This document shows, one piece after another, positions 1 to 13,978 of a DNA stretch of 64,000 nucleotides. Numbering within the stretch: position 1 is the first letter of the stretch; each line of letters begins with the position of its first letter. Origin of the DNA: Sanguinoderma infundibulare (lineage: Eukaryota; Basidiomycota; Agaricomycetes; Polyporales; Polyporaceae); assembly GCA_032821775.1 (NCBI GenBank), contig JAVLRN010000005.1, forward strand, positions 1,984,001-2,048,000, in the 5' to 3' direction. The position numbers and the translations under genes are program-made. The notes beneath the pieces were generated by a model that saw only the letters and a program-made list of their open reading frames with translations, searched no databases and was not told where the DNA came from.

Positions 1-3000
1 GCCCGCGGAGAGGCGGACGGAGCGGATGGGTATCGTGAAGCCCGTCGGGACGCCCTTCAGCTTTGGGTCGTGGGAGAAGGAGTACTGGGTCTTCGCCATA
101 CAAACTGTGTACATTGCGAACGCATCGCTGTCAGTCCGCTTCCGGCCAGGGAACAGAAAGCGGGTGAGATAGTGCACGTACTGGGAAGGTTGCCATAGCC
201 CTGACGGGTATAGGTCTCGACCTGCTTCTGGGCGAGTTCGCTGAGTTGGATGCCGTCCGCACCGTAGATCTCCTTCGCGATGATCTCGATCTTCCTCTCT
301 ATGGGGAGCTCGAGGTCGTATAGGAACTTAAAGTTTGACTCGCCCTCGCAGGTGGTTATGACCGCCTCGGCGAGAGCGCGAGCACCGGCGCCGCCCTCCG
401 CCCAGTGGTTGCTAACGACGGCGGCATCGGCGCCTGCAGTTATGGCCGCTTCCCTGATAATCTCGAGCTCCGCCGGGGTATCAGAACTGAAGGCTACATG
501 AGATCCTAAGGGATGATGAATGAGGACAAACGTTACTTACGAAAACTGGTTGATAGCCACAATGACCTTCACGTCGAACTTGCGCGCATTCTGGATGTGT
601 TTCGCAAGGTTCTTGGTGCCCTCCCGAAGGGTATCAAGGTCTTCCGTAGTATACGTGTCGTGGAGTGGCTTGCCGGGGGTAACGTCAGGTCCTCCTCCGT
701 GCATCTTCAGGGCACGGGTCGTCGCCACGATGACGGTGGCATCAGGCTTAAGGCCACTAACACGGCACTTGATATTGCAGAACTTCTCCATACCCATGTC
801 GGCGCCGAAGCCACCTTCCGTGAGGACGTAACCAACGCGGTCGGGCGAGTCACCCTCTTCGGTGCCAGCAAGCTTGAGCGCGACACGGTCGGCCAGAATG
901 GAGGAATTGCCGTGCGCGATGTTCGCGAAGGGACCGGCGTGGACGAACACGGGTGTACCCTCCAGGGTCTGCATGAGGTTTGGCTTGATGGCGTCCTTCA
1001 TGAGCACGGCAAGGGCACCGCTGACACCGAGGTCGTCCGCAGTAATGGGCTCGCCGCATTTGCTCGTCGCAACGACCATCGCACCCAGACGCTTTTGCAT
1101 ATCCGGCAAGCTCGTCGCGAGTGCAAGGACAGCCATACATTCGGATGCAACGGAAATGTCGAAGCCGGTAACACGTTCAAGGCCCTGCTCAGTGGGGTTC
1201 TGGCCAACGGTGATTTTGCGGAGGTGACGGTCATTCACGTCCATGACGCGGTTCCACGTGATCGTCTCTGGATCTACGTCGAGGCGGGCGAAGCGGTTGA
1301 TCTCCTCGGGTGTGAGCTCGTCAGGGTTAGTCTTGTCGATGCCGAGCTTCTTCAGTCGCTTGAGCATGAGGGGAACGAACTCGCGCTTGCCCCTCTTTGA
1401 GGGGACGAGACGGTTGTACAAGGCCTAGGGCAATGCGAAGGGTCAAGCCAATGTCTCAGAGGCAGTAATCTAGCATACCTTGTCAGACTGGGTAGCTTCG
1501 TGGAACATGCGGGCATCGAGGGCGGCAGCGAGGAGGTTGTTCGCAGCAGTGATGGCGTGGATATCACCCGTGACGTGCAGGTTAAACTGCATAAATCAAA
1601 CTCAGTCAACTGAGCGACATATCGGGTGACAAAACGCACCTCATCCATGGGGATGACTTGACTATAACCTCCACCAGCAGCACCACCCTTGATACCGAAA
1701 GTAGGACCTTGACTGGGTTGACGGACACATGCGAAGGCGGTACGACCCATGTGCGCGCCGAGTGCCTGGGCAAGACCAATGGTCGTCGTCGACTTACCCT
1801 CACCGAGAGGGGTAGGCGTAATACTAAGGATACGTTAGGACCGACGTGCGTTGTTACCGGATGGATAAACGTACCCAGAGATGACGATGTACTTGCCGTT
1901 CTTGCGGTATGCAAGACGGTCAAGGACGCTCAGTTCAACCTTGGCCTTGTACCTGCCATAAGGCTCAAGCTCATCCGGGCCAATGCCGATCTCGTGGGCG
2001 AGTGTTGTGATAGGCTTCGGGGTCTGCGCCAGAGAAATCTCAATGTCGCTTGGAACATTTTCCAGAATGTTCAGCTTCAAGGGCTTCACGCGCAGCGAGC
2101 GTTGCTGCTCCCAGATACGTTCTGCAGCCTTCAGCGTGTTCACCATAAGCAATGCAACAGTCATGGGACCGACGCCACCGGGAACGGGCGTAATGTGGGA
2201 CGCCACGCTCGAGGCAGACGCGTAGTCAACATCGCCAACTAGTCGTTGACCCGACTTCTTGGTAGCGTCTGTGGTGTGCTGATTAGCCTAGAATAACTTA
2301 GATAAAGATACGTTGACGCGCCTGAGATGTAATTCGTACCAACGTCAATCACGACGACACCGGACTTCAGCCATGAGCCTTGGACGAATTGCGGCTTTCC
2401 AATGGCAGATACGAGGATATCCGCTTCCTTGACCTGGGAGTGAGAGTGGTCAATTAGCGGACCAGTGAGGTGATGTGCATATGGCAAAGAAGTTCGTACA
2501 ATCTCAGGAAGGTTCTGCGTCCGGCTGTGACACTGAGTAACGGTAGCATCGCGATGTCTGAGCATGGCGGCCACGGGGCTGCCTACGATATCGCTACGCC
2601 CGAGAACTACTGCACGCGAGCCCGCGATCGAGACGCCGGTCGATTCGAGAAGACGAATAACGCCAGTAGGCGTGCATGGGGTGAAGAGCGGGTCAGATGC
2701 GCGCGAGCAGAGATGACCAATGTTGTACGCGTGGAATCTAGCGGAAAGGCGGAAATGCTAGTCAGCATATAGTCAAACCGCGGTGTGAGCGCGAAGCGCT
2801 TGGAGGCGAATCAAAGCCTGTCGGTGACAGATGAATGGCCCACATGTGAACGCGTTATCTGCCTTTACCCCGCCCCCACAGGTGTCGGGTAGCTGCGCGG
2901 AGAGATGGCACGATGCAGAACGCGATACAACACGATGAACACGTACCCATCGACGTCCTTCTCGGGGCTTACGGCTTCGGTCACTGTGCGCTCGCCCTCG

Positions 3001-3390
3001 GCGCCCACATGGGGTCCGAGGGGGAGCTGGACGAGGATGCCGCTGACGGAGGCATCGTCGTTGAGCTTCTTGACGATGTCGACGATGTCGGTGACGTCCG
3101 CCTCCTCCGGAACGTGGACGTGCTTAAACTGGATGCCGACCTCCTCCGCGGCCTTGGCCTTCATGCGCACGTACACCGACGAGTCCGGACGCGCGCCGGC
3201 CTGGATGATGGCAAGCAGGGGCCTGAAGCGGGTATAGGTGGCCTGGACGGACTTGATCCTGCCCGCGACCTCGTCTCGGATGGATCTGTGGGGATCGCGG
3301 GGGTCAGCGTGTGCGAGGGTGCAGGGACGGGTTGGAGGGGACAAACTTTGCGATTGCGGTCCCATCGATGACTTTGGCGGTGGTGGCCAT
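1..3390 (-). CDS. ADE3: C1-tetrahydrofolate synthase, cytosolic, trifunctional (3' end outside the window)
   Basis: Interconverts one-carbon tetrahydrofolate forms for purine, thymidylate and methionine synthesis, combining methylene-THF dehydrogenase, methenyl-THF cyclohydrolase and formate-THF ligase. The start [15 protein letters not shown] has no mitochondrial presequence, so the protein is probably cytosolic. Exons (- strand): 3390-3347, 3285-2947, 2737-2500, 2433-2322, 2268-1875, 1823-1640, 1586-1479, 1424-541, 486-182, 104-1. The N-terminal half shows the dehydrogenase/cyclohydrolase motifs VQLPLGPH and [11 protein letters not shown], then [10 protein letters not shown]. The ligase half carries the ATP loop TPLGEGKST, followed by [19 protein letters not shown]. 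Intron 2 is long (209 bp) and intron 4 (2269-2321) begins with GC. The C-terminal residues lie left of position 1. It is divergent from MGE1 across about 450 bp. Family identity is very secure; individual splice sites are inferred. Confidence 0.96.
2269..2321 (-). other. Probable non-canonical GC-AG intron in the C1-THF synthase gene
   Basis: On the minus strand the exon ends ...ATCTCAG and the next bases are GCGCGT; the intron ends ...CCACAG. One leftover G plus AC gives the Asp of a D-A-T-K-K-S-G-Q stretch expected after the N-Y-I-S stretch. The only nearby GT donor, 4 nt downstream, gives the wrong frame with every acceptor I tried. Confidence 0.6.
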
Positions 3391-3839
3391 GGTCCGGAGG
3401 TGGTGGAAAGAGGAGAGGGGGCGATATGCAGCGTGCAGGAGGAACCGTCGCATCGACCGGATTCCCTTTAGAGGCAGGCCGAGGGACCCGCTAGCGCGCT
3501 ATCCGTCGCGTCCTCGGAGTCCCGTCCCCTGCGTTCTGCGTCCGCGGCGATCCTTCCGCCGTCCGCCCTGCGTTTTCGGCGCGTCGGGCGTGGGCGACGT
3601 CGTAGTCGGGTGCAAAGGAGTCCCCCGGTGCGCTTCCCATCCCGCGACCCTCGCGAGCCTCGAATACCCCGAACGCTCGCCAGCGGACCCCACCACGTGA
3701 CGACCCCGCCCAAAATTTCCGACTCGGAAGAGGGCAGCGCGTGCCAGCGGGCGGCCCTGGGCCAGCGTCTTGCTCACCTCCGTCATCCGTCCACAGTCCG
3801 ACCGCCTCCGTTCTCCGCTCTTCGTCTTGTCCCACCGTC
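3391..3839. promoter_or_regulatory. Divergent promoter region, C1-THF synthase / MGE1
   Basis: This 449 bp GC-rich stretch separates two start codons facing away from each other, so it must hold both 5' regions. No clear TATA box is visible. The longer open frames here have arginine/proline-rich compositions typical of chance frames in GC-rich DNA. Confidence 0.6.
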
Positions 3840-4681
3840 ATGTTCAACGCTCAGGCAGTACAAGCCTTCCGCTCGTGCACCGCCGCGCTCTCGTCGCGCA
3901 CCCTCGCGCGTTCTTCGCTGAACGCCGTGAGCAGAAGAGCCGCGGTCGGCATGCCGTCACGCTATTATTCAGACAAGGCGCAGGCCGCGGATGACCCGAA
4001 GACGGTCGAGGAGAGCGAGAAGGTTGAGGTTGAGGTCTCCGTTGAGTCCGAACTCGCACACAAGCTCAAGGCGGAGGAGGCGAAAGTGGCCGACTGCATG
4101 GTCAGTATTCCTTTCATTTGCTTCTCGTCGGTCAATCAGTCGTGTGCTGGCCAGATGTTGATCTCCTCCCCACTTCACAGAGTCGGTTACGATACCTTCA
4201 GGCAGACTTCCTCAACCTCCAGCGCAACGCTGCGAGGGACAAGGAGCTGGCCCGCGACTTCGCCATCACCCGCTTCGCTGGCGACCTCCTCGAGACTGTA
4301 GACGTCCTCTCCCTGGCGTTGAAGTCCATCCCAAAATCCTTCCTCAACCCCTCATCAGTATCCGCTGACACCTCGTCATCATCACCACAACCTTCCGATA
4401 CGCCTGCGGAGAAATCCGCCGAGGCGCACCTACGAGACCTCTACGAGGGTGTCGAGGCCACCCAGCGGTTACTCCTTCACACCCTCTTCAAGCACCACGT
4501 CAAACCATTCGATCCTACCGGCGAAGCGTTTGACCCTAACAAGCACGAGGCCCTCTACCAGGCTCCGATCCCCGACAAGACGCCTGGCACCGTCCTCGAA
4601 TGCCAAAAGGTCGGCTACATGATCAAGGATCGCGTATTGCGCGCCGCCCAGGTTGGCGTCGTCCAGGATACCTCGTCATGA
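3840..4681 (+). CDS. MGE1: Mitochondrial GrpE nucleotide-exchange factor
   Basis: GrpE releases ADP from mitochondrial Hsp70 and so drives protein import and matrix folding. Two exons, 3840-4100 and 4181-4681, joined in phase 0 across an 80 bp intron, give 253 aa. The first ~45 residues are rich in Arg, Ser and Ala and lack acidic residues, as expected of a mitochondrial presequence. They are followed by an acidic coiled-coil segment, the helix YLQADFLNLQRNAARDKE and the C-terminal beta domain ending near PGTVLECQKVGYMIKDRVLR, a GrpE signature. Yeast Mge1 is of similar size. The ATG at 3840 is chosen because it gives the presequence. It converges with the Phe-tRNA synthetase gene. Confidence 0.95.
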
Positions 4682-4821
4682 TAGAGCTTGTCTACGAATT
4701 GGGTTATGTGGGTTTTGAGCGGTACGTCGCATCGTTACATCGCCGATGTGTACGCGGACTGGAGGATGCTGTAGAGCGGTGTGGTAGACTACCTTCTATT
4801 ACAGTATATTGACCCGCCTAA

Positions 4822-6321
4822 TTAACGTATCTCTACTCCAAACTTGTCCTTGAGGTTCGCAATGACCTGCGTGTGGAAATCATTCGCTTCCTCATTGGAC
4901 AGTGACCTACGATACGCGTTACGCATTGAGCATACAACTTGCCAGGATTACACATGCTCACATACCTATCCATGGAACAGTAATTGACGCGATAGCATTT
5001 GCTGCTCCGGTTTGTTTTTGGGTGTGTGAAGTTGTCGATCTACAGCGCTTTCAGTACGTAGCTCGCCGACTGCAGAGCTGGCTGTCGCGTACCAGTTCAA
5101 CGTCCTGCACCAAGTCGCCAACGGTGTCGCGGACCAAATCACAGAAGTCATTGTCGTGCAAGCCAGCCTCGGGTAACCAGAAGCTGAGGTCCTTGTAGCA
5201 TGCAGGGTATTTGGAGTATGGCTTGAAAGTGTTGATCTGGCCAGCCGTGAACTGGGACAGGAAGCGCGGGTCCTGCGACCAGAAAAGACGGATGTCGGGT
5301 ATCGAGAACAAGATCATAGCAATGCGCTCCAGCCCCAGGCCGAACGCCCAGCTGATGCTGTCAGGAACGTCTACGGCAATGTGTCGATAAAAGGAACTGG
5401 GAAGCGAAGACGAATACACGCACTTGCACGGTCCAACGTCCTCTGCTGCACGACGCCGCACCCGAGAATCTCGAGCCACTTCCCGCGGAAGAAGACCTCG
5501 ACCTCGTAGCTCGGCGTCGTGAACGGGAAGAACGCCTCGATCCACCGCACCCGCAGCGGCTCGCCCTCACTCGCCCCCGCCCCCGCCCCCGCCCCCGCCC
5601 TGTCCCCGAACAGTGTCAGCATCAGTCCGTTCAGCGACAGCTTCAAGTTCCGCGCCACGAGCTCCGCCATCGCCGGGTCGTGCGCCGCCTGGCGCGGGTT
5701 CGCCGCCGACACGTGCGGCACGTCCTCGATGACGATCGCCGCGCGCGCGAGGTCCCGCTCTAGCCGCGCGTTGTCCGCCTCGAGCTCCGCGCGCCCCGCC
5801 GCGTCCGCGCCGAACACGCGGGCGCCCTCCATCTGGTGGAAGACGGGATAGTGAGACGCGTCGATCTCGTCGCGCCGGTAGACGTCCGCGGAGAGCAGCC
5901 AGCGCCGCTCTCCGCGCGCGAACGTCTCGACCTCGTGCGCGGAGGTGTGCGTGCGGAGCATCGCGTCCGCGTTCAGGTAGTAGCTGTCGGTCGGGGCGCG
6001 TCCGGGGTGGTCGGGCGGGAAGCCGAGATCGTCGAAGTTCTGGGCGGGAGTCACGACGGGCGGGAGGCCAACCATAGAGTTGAAGTCGCGGAAATGGGAG
6101 GAGATGAGGGCATGGAGGATGCCGAGCGGGTGGGAGGGGTTCATGTAGAGGTTACGGCCGACCTTGTCTGCGATGGCGGACGAGAGGTTCGTTGTCTTGT
6201 CGGTCGGGTATTCCTTGCCCAGGAGGGCGAGGGCCGGGGGACGCGTAGAGTAACATCGTCGACACTGGACGATGCGGAACAGGTGCAGCGGAGACCGTGT
6301 TCGAGCAAGCCACGCCGTCAT
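4822..6321 (-). CDS. MSF1: Phenylalanyl-tRNA synthetase, mitochondrial
   Basis: Monomeric class II synthetase that charges mitochondrial tRNA-Phe. Exons 6321-5424, 5370-5093, 5039-4966 and 4906-4822 sum to 444 aa. The start [16 protein letters not shown] gives an Arg-rich presequence. Class II motif 2 is seen around VFHQMEG, the aminoacylation core in [10 protein letters not shown], and motif 3 in [13 protein letters not shown]. The C-terminal anticodon-binding (FDX-ACB) domain is spread over three small exons, with IDNFTHPKT and [11 protein letters not shown]-rich repeat inside exon 1 adds a run of Ala-Gly dipeptides between the catalytic motifs. Start choice is moderately sure, because an in-frame upstream Met exists at 6402. 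Confidence 0.94.
5572..5600. repeat. (CCCCCG)n microsatellite inside the Phe-tRNA synthetase coding sequence
   Basis: About four to five tandem CCCCCG hexamers. On the coding (-) strand they encode alternating Ala-Gly in a loop between catalytic motifs. Being a multiple of three, copy changes would keep the frame, so the loop may vary in length between strains. Confidence 0.85.
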
Positions 6322-6688
6322 CGTCACCGTCCGCAGAGCGAGAGCGAGTGTCCTCCAACAGGCGCCCTCCTCCTTCCTCCACGGCTGTTCGGACCGAATC
6401 ATTCGCCTTACGGTCCGCGGCTCCGGCCAGGAGGTCGCGATAGACCATGGTGACGGAGCAAAGAAAATCTTCTATCGGGCTCCGCCCACAACCGCGCTAT
6501 AATCCACCGAGGGGCACATCTGTGCCCGACCGGATGGATTGCACCACCAAAAAAAGAAAATCCTCTAAGCCCAATGTACACAAGTATATGATACATGACG
6601 GATGGACGGTCCTTCCCCGATGGCATTGTACATTGATAGCGACATGGGACAACACTTGACGAAAATCTGCGAAAACATCTACTTGTGT
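6322..6688. other. Intergenic region between UBA3 3' end and MSF1 start
   Basis: About 370 bp that must contain the MSF1 promoter and UBA3 terminator region. An A-rich stretch (CACCAAAAAAAGAAAATCC) lies at about 6543-6561. No further gene is visible. Confidence 0.5.
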
Positions 6689-8372
6689 CTAGCTGAAGCT
6701 CACTCGCAGGGACAAGTTGAAAGGAAGGGTCGTGGCCGTGACAGTGATCTCTCCGCCGTCAGGCACAAGTTCCGAGACCTTCTTCTCGAGGTTCGGACGA
6801 GTCGCCAATTCGAGCTGAGGAGGTGCCTGGAAGTAGATCTGCTTCCCTGGTGTAGACAGCGAAGGCTTCTTGACTTGGCTGCATTATTCGGTTGATTACT
6901 ACCGCCGCCATGGTAGAAAGAAACGAGACAACTTACATGTCCTGCCTTTCTATGAGCATCTCGATGAGGCGCTCCACTGTCCACTCCTTGCTGACAGTGA
7001 TCGATAGGGACTGACCACCGCAAACGGGGCAATCGTCGCGCTTTTCGTGCTCGAACGTGTACGAATATACAGCGTCGGTGCCGATGAGCATGAAGTAGTT
7101 GTTGAGGTATGCCGCCGAGCTCGTCGCGATTTTGAAAGCCTCATTGCAGCAAGAAGCTAAGATACAATAAATGTGCTTGCCACAGTACAAATGGTGCGTC
7201 TACTCACCAGCAATGATAGCGTTCGTGGATGCAATGGCTGGGATGATATTCTTAACCACACCTTGTGTTAGGGAGTACGTGACACCCTCAATCTTGAACT
7301 CCTTAGCGCGCTCTGCTGCAATTTGGTACAACCACGAGATGTGTTCAGGGTTGTCCGTGTCCAGCTTTTTATCTACAGAATTGATTAGCGTCGATTACGA
7401 GCGTACTACGCCGTGTGCGGCCCCACCTCCGTGCACCTTCGGCCATTCTAGTACCGAAGCCCACTCTATGCAATGTTCTGGTAGACGAGGCGTGTTCGCG
7501 ATTGTACAAATTGGGAAGGCCGTGGGTTTGTTGAGCATATCGAGGGAACATTCGTAACAAGAGGTGACGGTGGGGAGGATGACTCGCGCTTGGCCCTTGA
7601 AACCTAGAAATGGACGCGTTAACTTGATTCACAGTAATACAGTAGCCAGACGCGGTTACCTTCGGTCCCGCCATCAATGAGGGGTTTCAAGCTCTCTGGG
7701 TTATCGGAATCTACCATGTTCACAAGAGTAGCATTGATCCATCGTCGTGCCTCGACCGAGTCAAGACCACAGATGATGAGGTTGAACTGCATATAGTAGT
7801 CCTCGTCCTTGTCCTGAATCTTGCCAAAGTATCTAAGCGTCCGATGAGTATGCAGACTCGTTCGTGAGAGCGGATCATGACTTACGGCGTAACCTTCACG
7901 CCCGGTACACGGTTCATGATGAACTGTGCCGCAACATTGGCTTTTGATTCGCCAACATCTTTCTGCCTGCCTCTTCATTGGCATCGTGTTCAAGAAATGG
8001 ATATTTGAGACGTACCTGAACAGGAACTGCCGGTTGAGATTGCTGATGTCGATGGTATCCATGTCTATTACATGGATATCCTTGAAGCCGGAGAGGGCGA
8101 GGTTGGCGAGGATCTCGCATCCGAGGCCACCGGCACCGATGACCAGAATCTTGCACTTGTCACGCAAGAATTCTTTGACCTTGTGCGCACATTTGGACAT
8201 GAATCCTAGCCTCGCATAGCATGACCAGATAGGAGCCACTCACCTCGGCACCCGCGAGGAACGATGGATCCGTCCTGGGGCCTGGCTTCTCCAGGATCTG
8301 GTCAACATGGTAGTAGCGCCCCTCCCAGTCGCTTGATGACGCGTTTCCGTTCACTACGGTAGCAGTGGCCAT
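6689..8372 (-). CDS. UBA3: NEDD8-activating enzyme E1 catalytic subunit
   Basis: With its partner ULA1/APPBP1, this subunit adenylates the ubiquitin-like protein NEDD8/Rub1, takes it as a thioester and passes it to Ubc12 for cullin activation. Eight exons (8372-8244, 8179-8016, 7966-7886, 7832-7660, 7603-7427, 7372-7208, 7156-6937, 6878-6689) give 432 aa, close to the family size. Visible features are the ThiF/E1 nucleotide loop [10 protein letters not shown], the [18 protein letters not shown] motif, the catalytic-cysteine segment [18 protein letters not shown], a zinc-binding CPVCGG and a C-terminal ubiquitin-fold domain that recruits the E2. The intact catalytic cysteine argues for an active enzyme. 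It is divergent from RCL1. Confidence 0.95.
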
Positions 8373-8586
8373 GATTGGAGGGTGAAGAGAGAGGCAGGAA
8401 ACCGCAGGTGAACGACAGAGCGAACAGCCTCAAGGACGCGCTGCAGCCGAGGCAGCAGTCATCTAGGCGCTCGTTCCCGATTACGCGTTCGCTTCGGGCC
8501 GTCGTCGTCCCGCCGGCCACTTTTTGTGATCGGACAGTCCTGTCCAGGTCCTGTCCGCCCATCCTGCCCTCCGTTCTCCAGCACCA
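8373..8586. promoter_or_regulatory. Divergent promoter region, UBA3 / RCL1
   Basis: A 214 bp gap between two outward-facing start codons that probably holds both core promoters. A CCAAT-type box in reverse orientation (ATTGG) sits right beside the UBA3 start. No TATA box is evident. Confidence 0.5.
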
Positions 8587-10075
8587 ATGTCCCAAGCACT
8601 CACAGTACTCCATTTCAGTGGTCACCAATACCTTAGGCACCGTCTCGTGCTCGGCATCCTCAGTGGAAAGCCAGTTCGCATCGACAAAATCCGCTCAGAG
8701 GACAAAAACCCGGGTCTCCGAGGTGCGTTCCATCTCCCGCTCTTGTCAAGTCCCCTCTAAGACACAAAATCGAGGCTAGACTATGAAGTCAGTCTTCTAC
8801 GGTTGCTGGAGAGGGTGACCAATGGGACGGTCATTGAGATCTCGGTCACTGGTGCGCACCGCCCGTTTTGCTCCTCGTCTTAGCGTTTAACCTTGTACGC
8901 TACGCAGGTACCGCTATTCTGCTCAAGCCTGGTATTATTGGCGGAGGAAGCGTTGTGCACGATTGCCCGCTGTCGCGATCTGTTGGCTACTTTTTGGAAC
9001 CTGTCGTGATGCTCGCGCCCTTCGCGAAGAAGCCTTTGCAGCTCACGTTGCGGGGGATTACGACGGACGAAAACGATCTTTCGGTGCGTGTTACCCAATA
9101 AGTTTCCCAAATGTCTATTCAATCCTTCCCTCGTATCAAAATAGGTGGACATCATGCGCACCGTTACGCTACCGCACTTGCAACTGTTCGGAGTCTCCGA
9201 GGGTTTGGAACTTCGCGTAAGTTTTATTGACGCAGCGCACCATCGACAAGCTCACGATTCACCGCATGTAATAGATCAAGAAGCGTGGAAGCCCTCCCCT
9301 CGGGGGCGGTGAAGTGCAGTTCTTGTGTCCGATCGTGAAGCAGGTCAAGACGCTCAACTTCGTAGACTCCGGTAAAATCAAGCGGATACGAGGCATCTCG
9401 TGAGCCCCTTCAGTGACCCACTTTGGATTGAAACCCAGACTTGCTGCAGGCATGCCGTCCGAGTGAACCCGCAGTTCTCAAATCGGATGATCGAAGCTTC
9501 TCGCTCAGTCCTGAACCGCTATATCCCGGACATCTATCTGTACTCTGATGTATACAAGGGCGAAGAGAGCGGGAAGTGTGTGGTCTTTACTCCTTATGAA
9601 ACCGGGAGTGTTAACGATCTCTCCAGGTCACCGGGATATGCGCTGAGTCTACTCGCAGAGTCGACAACAGGTGCCATGCACTGTTCAGAAGCGATATCCA
9701 AACCTGGTGTCCCTCCCGAAGATATCGCGTTGCTGGCATCTAGATCGCTTCTGGCGGAGATCCGGAGGGGAGGTTGCGTCGATAGGCAACACCAAGTGTT
9801 GGTTCTGCTCATGATGGTCCTTGGCAGCGAAGACGTTGGGAGGTGTAGGATGGGCGAGCCGACGACCCGGACGTACGTACTCGCTGACTTCCTCGACGAG
9901 GAAAAGTTGACGTTCTGTGGCTCCCATCAGCATTCAGTTCTTGCGAGATGTGAAGGAAGCGTTCGGGACGGCGTTCAAGATCGTTCCCGCAGATCCTGCG
10001 AATGCGACCACCACAGATCTCTTGTACTCTTGCTACGGTGTGGGTTACGTCAACGCGAACAGGACGCTGGCATAA
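8587..10075 (+). CDS. RCL1: RNA 3'-phosphate cyclase-like protein, 18S rRNA maturation
   Basis: Nucleolar U3-processome factor that acts with the GTPase Bms1 at early pre-rRNA cleavage; the family has the cyclase fold but no cyclase activity. Eight exons (8587-8722, 8780-8851, 8908-9083, 9145-9216, 9275-9399, 9450-9575, 9627-9872, 9931-10075) give 365 aa, matching the yeast protein (~367). Diagnostic segments are IRSEDKNPGLRDYEVS, KPGIIGGGSVVHDCP, SPGYALSLLAEST, GGCVDRQHQ and LLYSCYGVGYVNANR near the C-terminus. All seven introns are 50-61 bp with GT-AG ends, and each keeps the frame. Confidence is high for both identity and structure. Confidence 0.96.
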
Positions 10076-10792
10076 CCGATGTTCTACATCCGACTCTTCT
10101 TACCCATGACATGATCGAGAAGGCCCATCGCCAGCTCCCAGCGGAAAACATCGACCCAGTAAAGGAGCGTTGGAAGGCGGGCAAGACCATGCTCGAGGAG
10201 AGTATGTGGACCAAGTTTCAACACCCAGGTTTAATTAGACTGGCCTTCTTTTGACATGTACTAGATGTTCATGGGTACCGGTGTCACACGACCGCTGCAC
10301 GTCGTACACACTGTTAGAGTTGAGTCATGGGAATCTCGGTGAAGGATATCCCAGAGGCGCAGGAATGGCGGCGGCGGCACGGACGAGTAGGTATGTTTAC
10401 GCCAGCTGGATGCACTATGGTCTCGCATTTGAGGATGCCGGTACTAACGCTCTAGCTGCAATCGAAGACAGATTACCGCCACTTTCTTGGCCATGGTGAT
10501 TGTGGCATTTGTTGCAGAACCGCCGCCGGGCTAACGCAGAGTTGCATAGGCTGATTCGCTTCCTCGAACCTCCTAGTTCTGTGCCAGCGAATTCTTTCTT
10601 GTCGAGCATAAAAGGCTGTTGACCTTCTCCGGCCAAGAAGGTTCTGCCAAACATCGACTGCTGTCATCTAGGCGATCGTACCCCCGTGCGTGATGCAAGG
10701 GAAGAGTGGCGCGAGTGCAAACTATATATGGGTGACACGCATGCCCTCAAACGTGCCGCCTCGTCCTTTTCACCACAGCATCTATCACCAGG
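10076..10792. other. Intergenic stretch with no assignable gene
   Basis: About 700 bp between RCL1 and the GMC oxidoreductase. An open frame at 10111-10254 (+) reads AENIDPVKERWKAGKT and looks protein-like, but no further exon can be joined convincingly. It could be a gene remnant. The GMC promoter must lie at the right end; ACTATATATGGG at 10719-10730 is a TATA-like element about 65 bp before its ATG. Confidence 0.4.
10719..10730 (+). promoter_or_regulatory. TATA-like element upstream of the GMC oxidoreductase
   Basis: The sequence ACTATATATGGG lies 63-74 bp before the ATG at 10793, a plausible TATA position for an inducible secreted-enzyme gene. Motif only. Confidence 0.4.
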
Positions 10793-13598
<2,806 letters not shown>

Positions 13599-13978
13599 GG
13601 ATACCAGGGTGTCCAGTCCCTGGTACAGCGTGGGGGTTCAGCTGGACCACCTTCGCCGCGAAAGAGGGATACGAAGCGTATGAGTGGCTGTACCTTGTTT
13701 TGTACGAATTCTTTACGTGGGACGTGCCTTTTTTGTACGCCCAAGCTCAATTTCGGGACAATTTCTTACTTGTCAGACTAAAGCACAGTTCATCCCGCTC
13801 GTCGTTCAGCTCGTCTCGCCTAAGCCCTCACATTTAGTGCTTTGAGCTCGCAGCTTTCAGGAATTCGAACCGACCACAAGGCATTTTAGCGTGAGTGCAC
13901 TCGTACACTCGTGGCGTCGAGCTCCAACAGCTTGTCGCTGCGTGTCCACAATCATCGCACACCGTCTATGATCCCTGG
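13599..13978. other. Convergent intergenic region, GMC oxidoreductase / NPR2
   Basis: About 380 bp holding both 3' ends. No gene, hairpin or repeat is visible; a long open frame continuing to the right on + is the antisense shadow of NPR2. Confidence 0.5.

Noticed and set aside
513..1400. 295-residue plus-strand open frame
   Set aside because: It is antisense to exon 8 of C1-tetrahydrofolate synthase, whose reading is unmistakable. The plus-strand composition merely mirrors its codon bias.
10111..10254. Possible short gene after RCL1
   Set aside because: The segment AENIDPVKERWKAGKT looks protein-like, but neither an upstream start exon nor a downstream exon gives a coherent model.
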